Positions 36,333 to 48,664 are shown, numbered from the stretch's first letter. The stretch: 64,000 bases of DNA from Ctenosaura bakeri (GCA_948474755.1 CAOLHI010000489.1:372001-436000), one strand, 5' to 3'. Program-made: numbers and translations. Notes: a model not told the origin generated them from the letters alone.

Positions 36333-37213
36333 GTTTTTTTTTAGATAAATTTTTATTAACATTTTCAATGAAAAAAAAATAAAAAAACCCTCCCCCCTTC
36401 CAACATCAATTTTCCCAGCTGAATCTGAGTTGAACATTCCATTCCATATAGGCATTCAGTTCCATACATTATCTCTTTTTACAACAATCATAAACTATTA
36501 CTTTTAGCTTATATTTAAGTATTTACATTTTATCTTTTTTCACCTCATTTTGTCTTCCTCCTTTCTCGCAGCCTTCTTTCTTTTCCCCTATTTTATTCTT
36601 TTGTCCAGTTCAGTACCTCTCGCCATTCTCTTTCAAAGCCCTGGATTGGCTTATTTTTAAGTGAAAAAGTTAACTTTTCTGTCGCTACCATATCCAGGAC
36701 TTTGAATTTCCATTCTCTTATATCAATATATTTTCCTTCTTTCCAATGTTGAGCATAAGTCAATCTTGCTGCAGTTATTATATATAACAATGTCTTTTGG
36801 TGAGATCTTATTTCTCTTTGTTGCCCTAACATATTCAACAAATAAAGTTCTGGCTTCATTTCAAAGTTAAAACCATATATTCTTTGAATTTCATCATGTA
36901 TTTCTTTCCAAAACTTTTTTGCTATTTTGCAGGTCCACCACATATGAAAAAAAGATCCCTCTTTCTCATCACATTTCCAACATTTTCCATTCCCATTTCC
37001 TGTTATTTTTTTTCAGTTTTACAGGTGTCATGTACCATCTATATAACTTTTGTAAAAAATTTCTCTTAAATTCAAACTTGGTGTAAATTTTACATCTGTT
37101 TTCCAAGCCCTCACCCATGTATCCAACTCAATTGGATGTCCTATATTTTGAGCCCATCTAACCATGTTATTTTTAACAATTTCTGGTTCCATCTCTCTTT
37201 GTAACAACATTTT
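36333..37213 (-). mobile_element. 5'-truncated LINE-1 insertion, antisense
   Basis: The minus strand encodes the C-terminal part of L1 ORF2: a segment reading NNMVRWAQNIGHPIELDTWV, then after stops MWWTCKIAKKFWKEIHDEIQ, which includes the conserved zinc-knuckle-like HMWW-C region. The poly(A) end is at the low-coordinate side (T run at 36334). Target duplications flank it: AGAATAATTAAATTG (36318-36332) and AGAATAATGAACTTG (37214-37228), 13 of 15 identical. About 880 bp, long inactive. Confidence 0.9.
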
Positions 37214-37734
37214 AGAATAATGAACTTGTTAAAGTGTAGGATTCACATGATTGGAGAGAAATTAGGGGAACCACCTAATGAATCAATAAAGTAGTGAATT
37301 AATTAACTGTTGTAAAACTCTGCTCTGAACTCTACAGAATCCAAGGCCACATGGCAACACCTTTTGAAGACTTGATGAAGTAATAGCAAAGTTGTTATCA
37401 AGATTTATTAAAAACTTAGTGCTTCATAGGAAAATTAGTTTCCATTCATCTTATACTTTTTTTCTTTGAAATATATTTTCCTTCCTTTCTTGCAACCAAG
37501 GTGGGGGTTTTTTCAAACACTTGAAAATAAAATACATAGTAGATATTGGCTTTAAATATAATTAAGTCTTGCCCTATCTAATTTAAAAGCAACTAGCTCT
37601 CACACTTATTAAATAGGGTGGAGTGGTTGATTGGAAAGATGAAAAGCACAGAACTCAGTGGGATATGAAAAGAATGCAGTAGTTTTCATTGAAGCCTGCT
37701 GATATATTCAGCTACCAGACAACCGGGTGCTGTA

Positions 37735-37788
37735 GTGTTGTTGTTGTTTGCCTTGAAATCATTTCTGACTTAATGGCAATCCTAGGTA
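37735..37788 (-). repeat. SINE tail fragment, antisense
   Basis: A GTT-rich start, then TTGCCTTGAAATCATTTCTG and ACTTAATGGCAATCCTAGG, the reverse complement of the BovB-like SINE tail with its short repeats. Confidence 0.5.
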
Positions 37789-39120
37789 ATTAAAAGCAGG
37801 TAAATTTGTTATGTGCATGCACATGTGAACCTAGTGTGCCTCCTTTGTTTTAATTTCAACAGTATTAACTAATGAAAGAACAAAAATGAATCCAAAAGGG
37901 CTTGCTGCAGCACAGCATGCATGGACACTATACTTTTTCAAATGGATGAAGGCTTAACTTCCAGTTAACAGATTTATATGGCCTTAGGAAAAGGGATATG
38001 TTGTTAACAATGTGGTCAGTAGGAAGTGACATGCATAAGGTACACATAATAATGGCTTTATTAATAATAAGCATTCATGAGTCAACTACTGATTCAGCTA
38101 CAACACAGACATTATTGCACTGATGAGCTGTGAACCTGTAGGCCTAAGGCATGTTGGTAAGTCCCAAGTAGAGCAAATCCATTCAATCAATTGTTCAGTG
38201 ATGAACCAACATGTACATAATTATCAGTGGGTCTACTCTAGTTGGGACTAGCAACAGGATTCAGGGTCTAGTGTGTTGGCAGTGATGGTAACAGCAGCAT
38301 CAGCTGCTGCAACAAATAATCTTTGTTCAGACTTCAGAAAATAGAGCTTCAGTTATCCGTTAGTTCCAGCTAGAATAGATCCGCTGAATCAACTGTTGAT
38401 TGGTAAGTTAACACATAAGTAAATCCTATGCATTCAGTGGATTAAGTCTAGTTGGAATTTTACAATAGCATTTAGGTCAAGTTGGCATTTGGGACAAATT
38501 CCTGTAGCTGTGGGTTTTATCACATGCTGGTTTATTGCAGTATTGCACTGACTTAGTTGATCTCTCCTTATCACATGATGTTGTTACTCTCTCATTGTTG
38601 GATTGCTTTCCTATCATTATTGGATCATCCCTCTTCATTCACAGGAAATACCACTTTTTCACTTTTCCACTATTGCCTATTCATGTGATCCTTTCATTTC
38701 ACTGGAATTCTAATATTGCGGTAGTCATGTGGTGCCCTTTCCTCCTCCCTATCTCCAAGCAGGGTGAACTCATTGCACTTCCAGTGTCTGGAGAAGGAGG
38801 ACACCATGGTGCAGGTGAACAATGTTGCTTTTACTCCATTCCCCAGTAAGGCCAACACCAGGACCCCCACCAGATGTCTCCAGGACAAGGTAAGGTGCAA
38901 AAAGTCAGGATGACTCTGGAGGACTGACATGTCAAAATGGTGACATGACAGAACAACACAAAGCCAAAATGAAAGGGAGGAAGTCTCCTGGAATGCTGAG
39001 ATTCTGCAAAGAAAGAAAAATAAAAAATATAGCACATGTGCTAGATAGTGTGGATAGGGGAAGGGAGGCAGGGTCACTGGGGTGGTGCAGAAGATCAATT
39101 GCAGTAACATGCATCACTAA

Positions 39121-39255
39121 GTCCATTTTTGCACTAGCCTGTTATAGCGCTATGATTCCACTTGCAACATCCTATGGAATCCTGGAAACCCCAGGATTCC
39201 ATAGGATGTTGTAAGTGGAATCATAGCGCTATAACAGGCTAGTGCAGAAATGGCC
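39121..39255. mobile_element. Palindromic GGCC-TAA foldback element, copy 6, with TAA duplication
   Basis: Shortest copy (135 bp), almost pure palindrome. The arm CACTAGCCTGTTATAGCGCT...CATCCTATGGAATCCTGG meets its reverse complement with only a few bases between. Flanked by perfect TAA at 39118-39120 and 39256-39258. Confidence 0.88.
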
Positions 39256-39724
39256 TAAGACAGCAACGTAGTATTATTGTAGAGACAGTGTGATAGCAAT
39301 TGTTTCTATACCAGCATATTTTCATTTCCTCAAATAATGCAATTGCTGCAAGATAACAAGTTGGTGTGATAAAGCCTTGTATCACTCTTGTGAGATCTGC
39401 TGTTGCTTGTCAGTATGCTTTGCTCTGTATTGCCAACCATAGGCTACCATCCAAAACCAATGAGAGGGAAGTTTTATTGTTCATGATTGGCTATAAATCA
39501 CTAGTGATATATTTGAGTGGTTTTAGCTGAGAACAATAAGTGATAGTTAGTGTAGTCTTGTTTTCTCTTCTGCATTTATTCTGTAGTTGATGGTTCCAGG
39601 ATATCCATCTGACTCAGTTTTGTACCCCTTCCACAACATTATTGGGTGGATATTGTAATTTGAGAAATTTTTAAATCTTGAGTCTCTGTTCAATGAGCCT
39701 AAATGGAAACAGTTGCATTGCATA

Positions 39725-40480
39725 TTATCTGTTTGTTGTTTGTTTGTTTGTTTGCACGGGATTGCACAGAACCCAAGGTGGCTTACAACCAATTAAAAAC
39801 AAGACACATATTTCATAGAATCATAGAGTTAGAAGAGACCCCAGGGACCATCGAGTCCAACCCCCTGCTTTGCAGGAACACCGATCAAAACACTCCCAAC
39901 AGATGGCTATCCAGCCTCTGCTTAAAAACCTCCAAAGAAGGAGACTGTACCACACTCCGAGGCAGCATATTCCACTGCTGGACAGCTCTAGCCGTCAGGA
40001 AGTTCTTCCTGAGATTCAAGTGGAATCTCCTTTCCTGCAGCTTGAATCCATTGCTCCTTGTCCTAGTTTCTGAAGCAGCAAAAAACAAGCCCGCTCCCTC
40101 CTCAACATGAGATCCCTTTAAAGAAGTAAATAAATAAACAATTCTTTTTAAAAACACAAAATTAAAACAGTTTAAAACACATTTTAAAATGATAAAATAG
40201 AAAAAACCACAGCCACTTTAAAAGCTCCTATTTCCACATGAAGAATGAACCAAAGTCCTGCCTAAATGAAAAGGTCCTTGTGTGTCTGAGGAAACAGAGA
40301 AAGAGGGGACCAAGTGTACTTTCCATGGGAGGAAATCCCACAATCTGAGAGCAGCCATTGGAAAGGCTCTCTCTCTCATGCTTAACCAAGCAGTTAAAAT
40401 TTGGTGAGGAAACCAAATGTTATCTGCCATCAAGATGTCTTTGACTAGTGGAGCCCCTGTGAACAAGAGTCCTCGAAGAG
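39725..40480 (-). mobile_element. L2-like LINE 3' end, antisense, split by a CR1
   Basis: The left part (39725-39813) is a GTTT tail plus CCAAGGTGGCTTACAACCAA. The right part (40125-40480) encodes on the minus strand AFPMAALRLWDFLPWKVHL, matching the L2-clade ORF2 C-terminal pattern A-x-R-L-W-N/D-x-L-P. The two halves become continuous if the CR1 at 39814-40124 is removed. Confidence 0.65.
39814..40124 (-). mobile_element. CR1 LINE 3' end, antisense, nested
   Basis: On the minus strand it reads SNGFKLQERRFHLNLRKNFL, then VQQWNMLPRSVVQSPSLEVF and KQRLDSHLLGVF with a stop. This is the characteristic C-terminus of CR1 ORF2. The 3' end is the CR1 octamer repeat (TCTATGA)-type, seen on the plus strand as TCATAGAATCATAGAG. 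Few mutations, so it is among the younger insertions here. Confidence 0.88.
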
Positions 40481-40631
40481 ATCAACAACCTGCTGGTCGT
40501 CAACAGCCTCCTCAGGTCATGCAGCCTCAGGCATGTAGGTTCATTGAGTGAGTCAATCCATCTGTAATGTGGTCTTTCTGCTTTCCTACTGCCTTCTTTT
40601 TCCTCCTGCCATTATCTCTAAGAGATCTTCC

Positions 40632-40853
40632 AATAGCAATAGCAGTTACATTTCTATACCGCTTATCAATGCTAAGCACTCCCTTAGCAGTGATAAGCGG
40701 TTTATGTGTTTAGCAAATTGCCACCAACAAGTTGAGTACTCATTTTACCAACCTACGGAAGGATGTAAGGCTGAGTCAACCTGGAACCCTGCAGAATTGA
40801 ACTTACAACGTTGTGGCTGCAATATTGGCATTTAACCACTGCGTCACCAGGAC
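40632..40853 (-). repeat. tRNA-derived SINE with L2-like tail, antisense
   Basis: On the minus strand the head is AGTCCTGGTGACGCAGTGGT with TTAAATGCC (A box). The B-box-like GTTCAATTC follows. Next come TTGACTCAGCCTTACATCCT, GGTTGGTAAAATGAGTACTC and the tail GATAAGCGGTATAGAAATG. It differs from the BovB-tailed SINEs and resembles another squamate tRNA SINE family. Confidence 0.7.
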
Positions 40854-42561
40854 TCTTCTACCAGTGTCAACCCCACTGTTGTTGCCCAGTAGCGTTCCCT
40901 CACTTGGTACATTTAGCCTAACTCCTCATCAAAAGCCTGTCTGACTTAGAAGACAGGCTTTGAGAAGAAATACTACTGTCCAATAACTTATCACCTCATG
41001 GGAGCACATGAGGTAGTAGCATGCTAAGACATTTGGCTATAGCTATTTATTTTCTGAGTATAAGCTGAAAGCATTTAAATGCATGTACTAATTAGAAGAT
41101 TTTTGACAAAAAGTGGTGTTTATCCTGCAATTTCACAAAGTGAACCTGCTGCACGAACTGTGTATCATGTAAAATCAGATTGAGTGATGAAAATAAAGAC
41201 AATATTAGAAAAATAGATGTCTTCTCTGTAGGAATATTTTGTATCAGTTGTAGCAGAATGCAATAGGGTAATGCAGTGTGAGAATATTGCCATCATAAGG
41301 GTAACCACTCTGGATACTCTAGTAGGGTGAAAAGAAGCTTTACATTTATCATCCCATGAGATTCATCTCAAAAATAAGGAAAAATAATAATAAAAGAATT
41401 AAACTAGACTTGATTATAGAAGTCGCTAAAGCATCAGAGTTGGTTAGGGACCACAACTGGGGACAGGACTGCACAAGGCTGCCCTATTCTCAAACAATGC
41501 AAACAAAGAGACTATCATCTTGGGAAAAGGGAGTAACTTCAGCAGGCAGGAAAAAAGCCAAAGGCCTAAGTACATTGATCTAAGAAAATACAGAGAGAAA
41601 GACACCAGGGACTATATCACAGCCAACTGTCCTATCCCATTGATTATTTAACACATGAGTTCATGCTTTTTTACTCCCAGTGTTGTCATAGTAGTACCTT
41701 GTTCTAATGGTGTTTTCTAAGAAATGGCAAAATAAATAACAATTTTATTCTTTGAGTTGGGGATGGTCAAGGTTTATAAGACTGACACAGTATTTGTATT
41801 CAATTCAGACACGTGCAACATTGCATGGGTTGCATTCATATTGAAGTGCCATTATGCAGACAAGCACAGTTTCAAATAAAGCCAAGATGAGTCTTTTATT
41901 CATGTCAGCTTCCTTTATTTAATTAGTTTTGTTGTGTTGTGCAATAACAAGGCTCATAATGAACATCATTCTGGTGATTTCCCTGAATGGTTTTGAGAAC
42001 ATGCTCCAATAAACAGAGATTTAGGCATGCTAGAGTTTAATACAATGACCCTGGAGAGAGGAGGATTTTATTTCAGTAACCTCTTAGGCAGGAAATTAGA
42101 ATCTGAAAAACTGAGCACTTATAAAGACAGTGTCAGGAACTGCAGATGAGAAAAACAGACTAAAGCTGGACAGGCATGCACCAGGAGGAAAGTTGGGGAT
42201 AACTGAAGAAGGTTATTTTGGTAAAGCATTGAATATAATTTGGATGTCAAAGGGAAATCTGTTAATTTGGAGAGACAGTAGGTACATGAGGGAAAAGCTT
42301 ACTGGCCCCATCTTCTCCTAGTTCATCTGCCCAGTGTTAGTGGGGTCTTTTTCCCCTTTCCAGCTCGGAGGATGGCATGTGGAAGATTAATCCCTGTGCA
42401 AATGCCATTCTCATGGACTAGTAACAAAAATAGCAGGAGGGCATTTTTGTATACTTACTTTAATCTGCCATCACTGTGGAGATGTTGCAAGCACCTGTTT
42501 CATTATATGAGGTATTGATTCCTTGTATTTCAGTTTTGTAATCATGTGTTTCATTTTAAAG

Positions 42562-42682
42562 GTCTTTGATGCACCAGATTATAATTGGGATAATATCAAC
42601 ATGGAGTTTGAATCACATCCTTTACATGCAAATCATGGCTCGACACAGTCTCAGGGTAGAAAGGAATTACTTTGGGATAAAG
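42562..42682 (+). CDS. Orphan exon-like open segment, function unknown
   Basis: 121 bp bracketed by TTTCATTTTAAAG and GATAAAG|GTAATC. The open frame reads VFDAPDYNWDNINMEFESHP then LHANHGSTQSQGRKELLWDK; the composition looks protein-like but I recognise no family. An in-frame ATG lies just upstream at 42544. Entered from the acceptor it starts in phase 0, so it cannot follow FPGT exon 3 (phase 1; that frame hits TGA). It ends in phase 1, the phase needed to splice to TNNI3K exon 2 at 49241. It could be an alternative first coding exon of TNNI3K, part of another transcript, or chance. Confidence 0.3.
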
Positions 42683-44989
42683 GTAATCTTACAAGACCCA
42701 ATTATCTACTGACTTTATGGAAAACATTGTTTTATCCAAAATGAAACTAGAAAGGAAAATTCAGCATCTGGCTTGTTTATAAAATTTGATCTGCCAGCTA
42801 CATATTTAAAAAAAAAATGAAGCTTTTAAAAAATGGATCAAAGAACTATATATGAGTTTGTAGTCCTTAAACTCTTCTTTTTGAAGATATTTTCAATAAC
42901 AAATATCACTGATTAATATTTATTAGGAAAAATAACCTAGTTTTTAATTGAAAGTGTATTAACTGTTTCCTACAAAGATTTTTAACAGCGGCAAAAATGC
43001 TGCTTGCTGTCTCTGAAAATAAGTAGCATAATTACAAGATAATTACATGACCTCTTTCCCACCCTCCTTTCTCACTTAAAATAATAGCCTTGAAGACCAA
43101 AGTAACCCAGAGTATTCCTAAATTAGTATTCATTTATCCAGCAGTGTCAAGCCAGATTCCACTAGGAATAGACTGTTGGATAAGGAGAGTATGGTTGAGG
43201 AGCAGTTCTCTTTTGGTGTTTACCCTCAGAATCAAAGGTGTATTCTCTCTTGATGACAGAATTCACACGTTGGGCTACCATGGCAAATAATCCTATTGGC
43301 ACACTTCTGCATGAAAAGATAGGTAGATAGATGCCATCTAAGCTAGTGACCACCATAGCCTCTTGTGGCAGTTGATTCAATAATGTATTGATATGTTCCC
43401 TAAATAAACACTTTCTATTTAGCCTGAGTTTTGTTAGAGGACCACAGGATCTAGAGTTCAGAAGAACAGAGTAATGTTTGTTCTATACATTGTTCGTTAT
43501 TGTATAGATTTCTCTAGGCAGTGCAACGCTATGGAGTTTGGATGGCTGGGGCAAAATTTATGGTGGAAGGAGGACCATTTCATAAGCCTGCCAGGCTCAA
43601 CATAGATTGGACAAAATTTAGGGCAATTTGTTGTCCCCTTGCAAAACCCTGTCCTGGGGTCTACAACTTTGATATAAAATTAATCTAACCCACCAGAGAG
43701 GTCACTCGAATGTGCAAGTAGGCAATAAACGGTCATACAATTGAAAAGAACCAGATCAGGCCAGTAAAATCCCCAGGCAGGTAGGAACAGGAGACCTCAT
43801 GTTGTGATAACCCATGGTGGACAAAAGGCCCTTTAACCTTTAAGGGGTCCACTTGAAGGAAGTAAAAGTGTTTCCAGAAAATTGGGCACTGGAAGCAATG
43901 AAACCTTATTAGATCCATCTCCAGAAACTCACACCATAGTCTCAAAGCAGAGGAAGATCCTGTTATTTAGTTGACACTTTGTTATCTTCTGAGAAATGCC
44001 AGACGGAGAGCCATTTTTTCTTATTCTGTCTCTGTTTGTGTTCCCTGGGAAAGGATTTGTCTTCAAAGTAATTTTTTCCTACAAATAGTCCCTGTTTTGG
44101 GGCTAGTTAGGTAGGAGAGGAAAGGTGATGCAATGAGTGTGATGCATCCTGGGTCTAACAACTGATCACTCCCCCCTCCCTCCTCAGCGTCTCTTCACTG
44201 AGCTGGCGCTCTATTGCTGCTCTCTAACCAGAGGACTTCAGGCGAAGGTGCAGTATTCTATCTATCTAATTTCCACTCTTTATTTCTAGTAGCCCTTTGG
44301 GTGGGTGTGTGAGTGTGTGCGTGAGTGCAAACTATTGTTATTCAATAAAGTCATTCATTGGACCTTTGTATGTGATTTCTGACTGAGCCTGACCCCGTAA
44401 ACTTTGGGTTAAAGATCCTTAATTACCCTGCTCTCTTTGCATTTCTAAAGCAGTGCTCTTAGCTTATTTTCCCCACAGAGGACAATTTTGACAGACATTG
44501 GGAATCCCCCTAAGGGACCCCCAGCCAACAGGGTAACAAATTGCTTTCCCTTTCCTACCCCCTCCAACATTTAAAAAATGGCCTTCCATTTGGGAACTTC
44601 TTGGAACAACAATAGCAGCAAAGCTAGCCGAAGCCACCCACAAAGAGCTTCTGAGTGGAAACATTTGTCTCAATATGAAGAACTCATGAGAGAAGACCAT
44701 GCCATTCAATGATAGCTTAGCTATTCTCCCCAGGAACTTGAGGAGGTCACATTTTTTTGTTTTCTTTTTTTTTAATCAATGTCCTTTCCTTCCTAGCCTA
44801 ATCTCATGCTTACTTCAAAAAGGGAAGCTGCCAAGGCAGCATTCCATGAGTTCCAGGGGGCTGCTGCCCTATGGGAAAAGTAACATTTTCCTCCCACTTC
44901 CACTTTCAATGTAGAAACATTGCTCATGTTCACTGGTGTCTTCTCCCACTATCCCAATATTTATTGGTAAATTTTGCGTAACGGTTGTT

Positions 44990-45026
44990 TAACAATAATA
45001 ATAATAGTAGTAGCAGCAGCAGCAGC
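44990..45026. repeat. Compound trinucleotide repeat (AAT)(AGT)(AGC)
   Basis: Three related triplet runs in series, each a one-base change from the last. Confidence 0.8.
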
Positions 45027-47459
45027 TTCGTTTCAGAGAGATGTGCTAGGGAAGACCACATTTTCAGGCATTCCCTCACCTTTTTCAGTCGAGAACAAAA
45101 ACTAGCTGAAACTGGCCTTTCTTTCCACAAAAGAGACAATCCATTCATTTCCAATGCTTGATTTATTATTACAGAACTTATTATTATAACTTTGAAAACA
45201 ATCCCCTAAGGGACTTAAGAGGTGAGACAGAAGCAGAAAATGTAGCAAATGTCTTAGAGTGTCCCCAAAGCTTGGATGGTGCTATTGGCTATTTTGAGAC
45301 CAAAAAGTTTTCAAAGTTGAGGGGCAGGGTGGTGTATGTAGCCATCTAGGGTGCCATGGGAGTATAATACAGCTCCCCACTCTTTGCAGTTGCTCACTTT
45401 TGATTTAAACTGTACCAATTACTTTTAAATTTCCTTGCACAGATATAGCATATGCAAATTGTATAATATCATATCCAAATAATGTATAATTATTATAATT
45501 TGCATACGTATTTATTATCATATGCAAATCTTGTTTTGATGATGCATTTTTCCTTTTCTTTCTTAGCAAGGTGTGGCCACACTAACATCCTAAGCAGAGG
45601 AAATGCCTTCTTGCAACCCAGAATGGAATTATAACAAAAACAGTGAGCAGTGGTGGGCATCCATGGGTGGGCATCCATGGGTGGATGAGAAGAAGCCAAG
45701 GGAACCTCATCTGTGTATCCCAAAAGCCAGCTCTAGGGAACTAGAAGACCCTTTGGAGCTGTTGTGAGAGGCATGGCAGATGGCTGCAAGGATGAGGTGA
45801 AGGAAAGAGTTTTGAATCTTTCTCCAATAGATTTAGCCCAATTAACAAATATGCATAGCGCTAAGAGCTATTGAACATCTAAGTTGGTTTTTTGATGTAT
45901 ATTAATGTACAGCAAATCTCTAGTTATCGTCATCGTTATTTATACCCAAATTTGTTTGCTCAAACTTGGATTCAGGAAGGTTGATGTATCTTGGAACAAA
46001 TATTGGAACAAGTACTAAAGAAGGATAGTTGAGTAAAGTGTAGCTACTGGTTAGGCTGGAGAGTCCTGTTGTGATCCTGACTAGAAAGAACAAGTCAAGA
46101 GTAATACTGCGCCAGGACAAAAGAGTCTGTCAGGCGGTGATGCAAATGAATGGTGTAGAAAGCTTTGGGTCAAAGGCTAAATGCCTTTGGATAACTAAGT
46201 ACAGACAGTTGTCAATAAATACACTGAGGTGAAAAGAACTTTGTGGCTCTTGCGATCTTTTCTGAACTCTGAGATGCAGAATGAAACAGTTGCTGGGGGC
46301 AACAGTCCTGGCCTCAGCAACAGTTGCATCAATACAAATGCACTTTAATCTGTTTATTAAGCTAATACAATCAGGGAAAATAGACAGGCCTTCTAGTGCT
46401 AAAATTCATAACTCTTCAGGTTGCTTAGCAACGAGGTTTTGGGTATATGTTATACGTCTTCTTCCTCTGAAGTGTTTCAAAAAGCAGCTAAAAGGATTTT
46501 TAAATTATATGTTACCCTTGGTTTATGAGCAATAAAGTACTAAAACAGTAGTGCACTTGTTTTGTGCCATACAGTACTCTGTTAAGGAAGCAAGGGCTGG
46601 TTCCCTATTGGCAAAGGTATAATAGTTCATGTGAATATTATCTTAGTTGGTATCTCTGAAGTGACAGCTTCTTTTTTCCAAGTTATTACCAAGGTCAATG
46701 CGGTCTGACCTTGACCATTGTCACTTTAAATATTTAATCCAAATATTCCAACATAAAATAATAAAGAGCCAAGCAAAAGATTCATAAATGAAAATATGTG
46801 AATGAATAAAATATTGGCATAAGAAAATGGTTGAAACTGTTACTATATACACATGTGAAAGAAGAATGGTGTGATTTGGAACTCTACATATAAATGAAAA
46901 AAAATGTACTTAAAATTTAAAAAGTCTTGCTTTTAATTCATTTTTCCCTTTACGGGCCTCAAGGGTAGCCAAGTTACTTTTCATATCTTATTAAAACAGA
47001 ATGTGGAACACACAGAATCCATTGAAGTGCCTTCATGTCTGTAGCAGAACAAAATCTGTACAAAGATGCTTGATCCATGCCAGGTGAAGAAAAAATTATC
47101 TGCATTTGCTATGGCTATTAAAAAGAAAAGAAGACAAATAACTTGTTATGATAACAGACTAATAATACAAATTGGATAAATTGTATAAGAATTACTCCCA
47201 TCCCCAAAAAATCATGCCACTGTTTCTATTCAACTGAGGTAGGAAGGAGGTAAATTGGAATCTATTGGAATATTTTTAGGCAACTTGCAGTAGATGTCAA
47301 TTAACTGCAAGGCTACCCAGGTCCTTGTCAGCAGTGGACCTTTGTGAGAAAGCACAGTGAATTCAGTTCTGGTGCTTCAGATAGATAAATTGAAAAGGAC
47401 TGAGCAAGGATATCTGCTTCCTTAATAAAAAGGGACATAGGATGATCTTTAAAGCAGCA

Positions 47460-47990
47460 CCTTTAAAAACTAAGTTATTTCAGCATGAGCTTTCATGAAT
47501 TTCAAGCCTTCAGATACACTGACGGAATACAAATATAAGGCTAGGGATATATTAGCATAATTACATAGTTGTGGAGGTAGGATCAGAGTGTAAGAAGATA
47601 CAGAAAGATACAAGTTGTGATCCTGGCCGTAAACATTCAAAGAGTTGTGTGAGATGATACAGGTTTCTCCAGGAGCTGTGAAAGCAATGAAATCTGCTTG
47701 TCCAAAAGTTGTTTTCTGAAAATCTTTTTGTTACCTGTGTACCTATGGTGAAAATCCTTATATTACTATATGTAATGTGCCAAGAATCCATTGTCTCTGT
47801 TCATATGTCTCTTAATAAATTTAAATTCATGAATATATTCCAATTCATCTGCTTCTCTTTCTGACATCCCTTTGATTTTTTTTTTATTTATTGAAGTCTT
47901 CCTTCCTTTGAAACTTATGCATTTCAGAACAGCTTCTTGTAGGTGATTGATTTATGTCCAGGAAGGTTAAAATATTATGTCACTGTTTGG
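47460..47990. repeat. Unclassified interspersed repeat, copy B
   Basis: Collinear with copy A at 21790. Shared landmarks include TTATTTCAGCATGAGCTTTC, the GATACAGGTTT region, CAATGAAATCTGCTTGTCC and GTCTCTGTTCATATGTC, ending TTTATGTCCAGGAAGGTTAA. Uninterrupted here. Confidence 0.5.
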
Positions 47991-48017
47991 GGGTTAAAAT
48001 ATTATGTCACTGTTTGG

Positions 48018-48043
48018 GGATGATGATGATAATGACGACGATA

Positions 48044-48078
<35 letters not shown>

Positions 48079-48098
48079 CATCATCATCATCATCATCT
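48018..48098. repeat. (GAT)n(ATC)n palindromic microsatellite
   Basis: An imperfect then perfect GAT run to about 48078 flips directly to ATC units to 48098, so the last part can fold on itself. It follows a 27-bp tandem duplication (TTAAAATATTATGTCACTGT...) at about 47966-48018. Confidence 0.85.
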
Positions 48099-48545
48099 AT
48101 TTGTTTGTATAGTGCCACCAATCTATAATGTGCATGGCTATCAGTGTCCATTTATCCTATTACACAGAGATTACCTTTAGGCTGAAGTCTGGCACCTTTG
48201 GTTTACACAATGTACTAGGAAAGATCCTATGAAAGTGTTTGTCATTATATTTGGATTTCTGATCTAGACACAGATTCACAGCAGATTTGTACACATGTGT
48301 ACATTTTTGAAATGAATTATTTTAATAGAAATATAATGATACCTAACATACATACATGCTAGGTATACACATAAATGCACGTACAAACAGTACATATGCG
48401 CACCTTTAATAGAAGTATAAGCAGAAATTTCACCCTATTCATGTATTCCATCAGTATGATTAGTTACCCTTTGGGATCTACATTTGATAGCACACATTGT
48501 TTTGCTCTGTGTCATTGTTGCATGACATTCCATTTGGCACACAGT

Positions 48546-48555
48546 TTATTTTTAG
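48546..48555 (+). promoter_or_regulatory. MEF2 box candidate upstream of TNNI3K
   Basis: TTATTTTTAG fits the MEF2 consensus YTAWWWWTAR exactly and lies 110 nt before the TNNI3K start codon. MEF2 factors drive many heart genes, which suits a cardiac kinase. AT-rich DNA gives such matches by chance, hence the modest score. Confidence 0.35.
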
Positions 48556-48664
48556 ATACAAGACTATCAAAGTGCTTTTTTGTTCTTAGTGGGACTGTCA
48601 CTGCTCTTGAACAAGTCATATTGCCACAAGAACTTGGTTGAAACAAGGAAGAAATATTGAACAA

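Larger units (their letters stand above)
20412..48400. other. Intergenic / readthrough-intron DNA between FPGT and TNNI3K
   Basis: About 28 kb with no confirmed gene. It is filled with identifiable transposon relics (listed separately), microsatellites and AT-rich unique DNA. The one segment with exon-like features is 42562-42682. Stretches at 22.5-25.6, 28.3-30.3, 30.5-32.1, 32.9-33.6, 34.8-36.3, 37.8-39.1 and 40.9-47.4 kb show no further family that I can name. In a readthrough transcript this would be an intron of about 32 kb from FPGT exon 3. Confidence 0.6.

Noticed and set aside
38512..39376. Possible larger DNA element with ends GGTTTTATCACA / TGTGATAAAGCC
   Set aside because: Only about 12 bp of imperfect inverted match, no target duplication found, and AT-rich ends occur by chance. 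It encloses GGCC copy 6 but I cannot show it is one unit.
43960..44402. LTR-like stretch with AATAAA at about 44344 and a GT-rich run
   Set aside because: No TG/CA ends with matching target duplications and no clear TATA box at the right spacing, unlike the convincing LTR at 49711.
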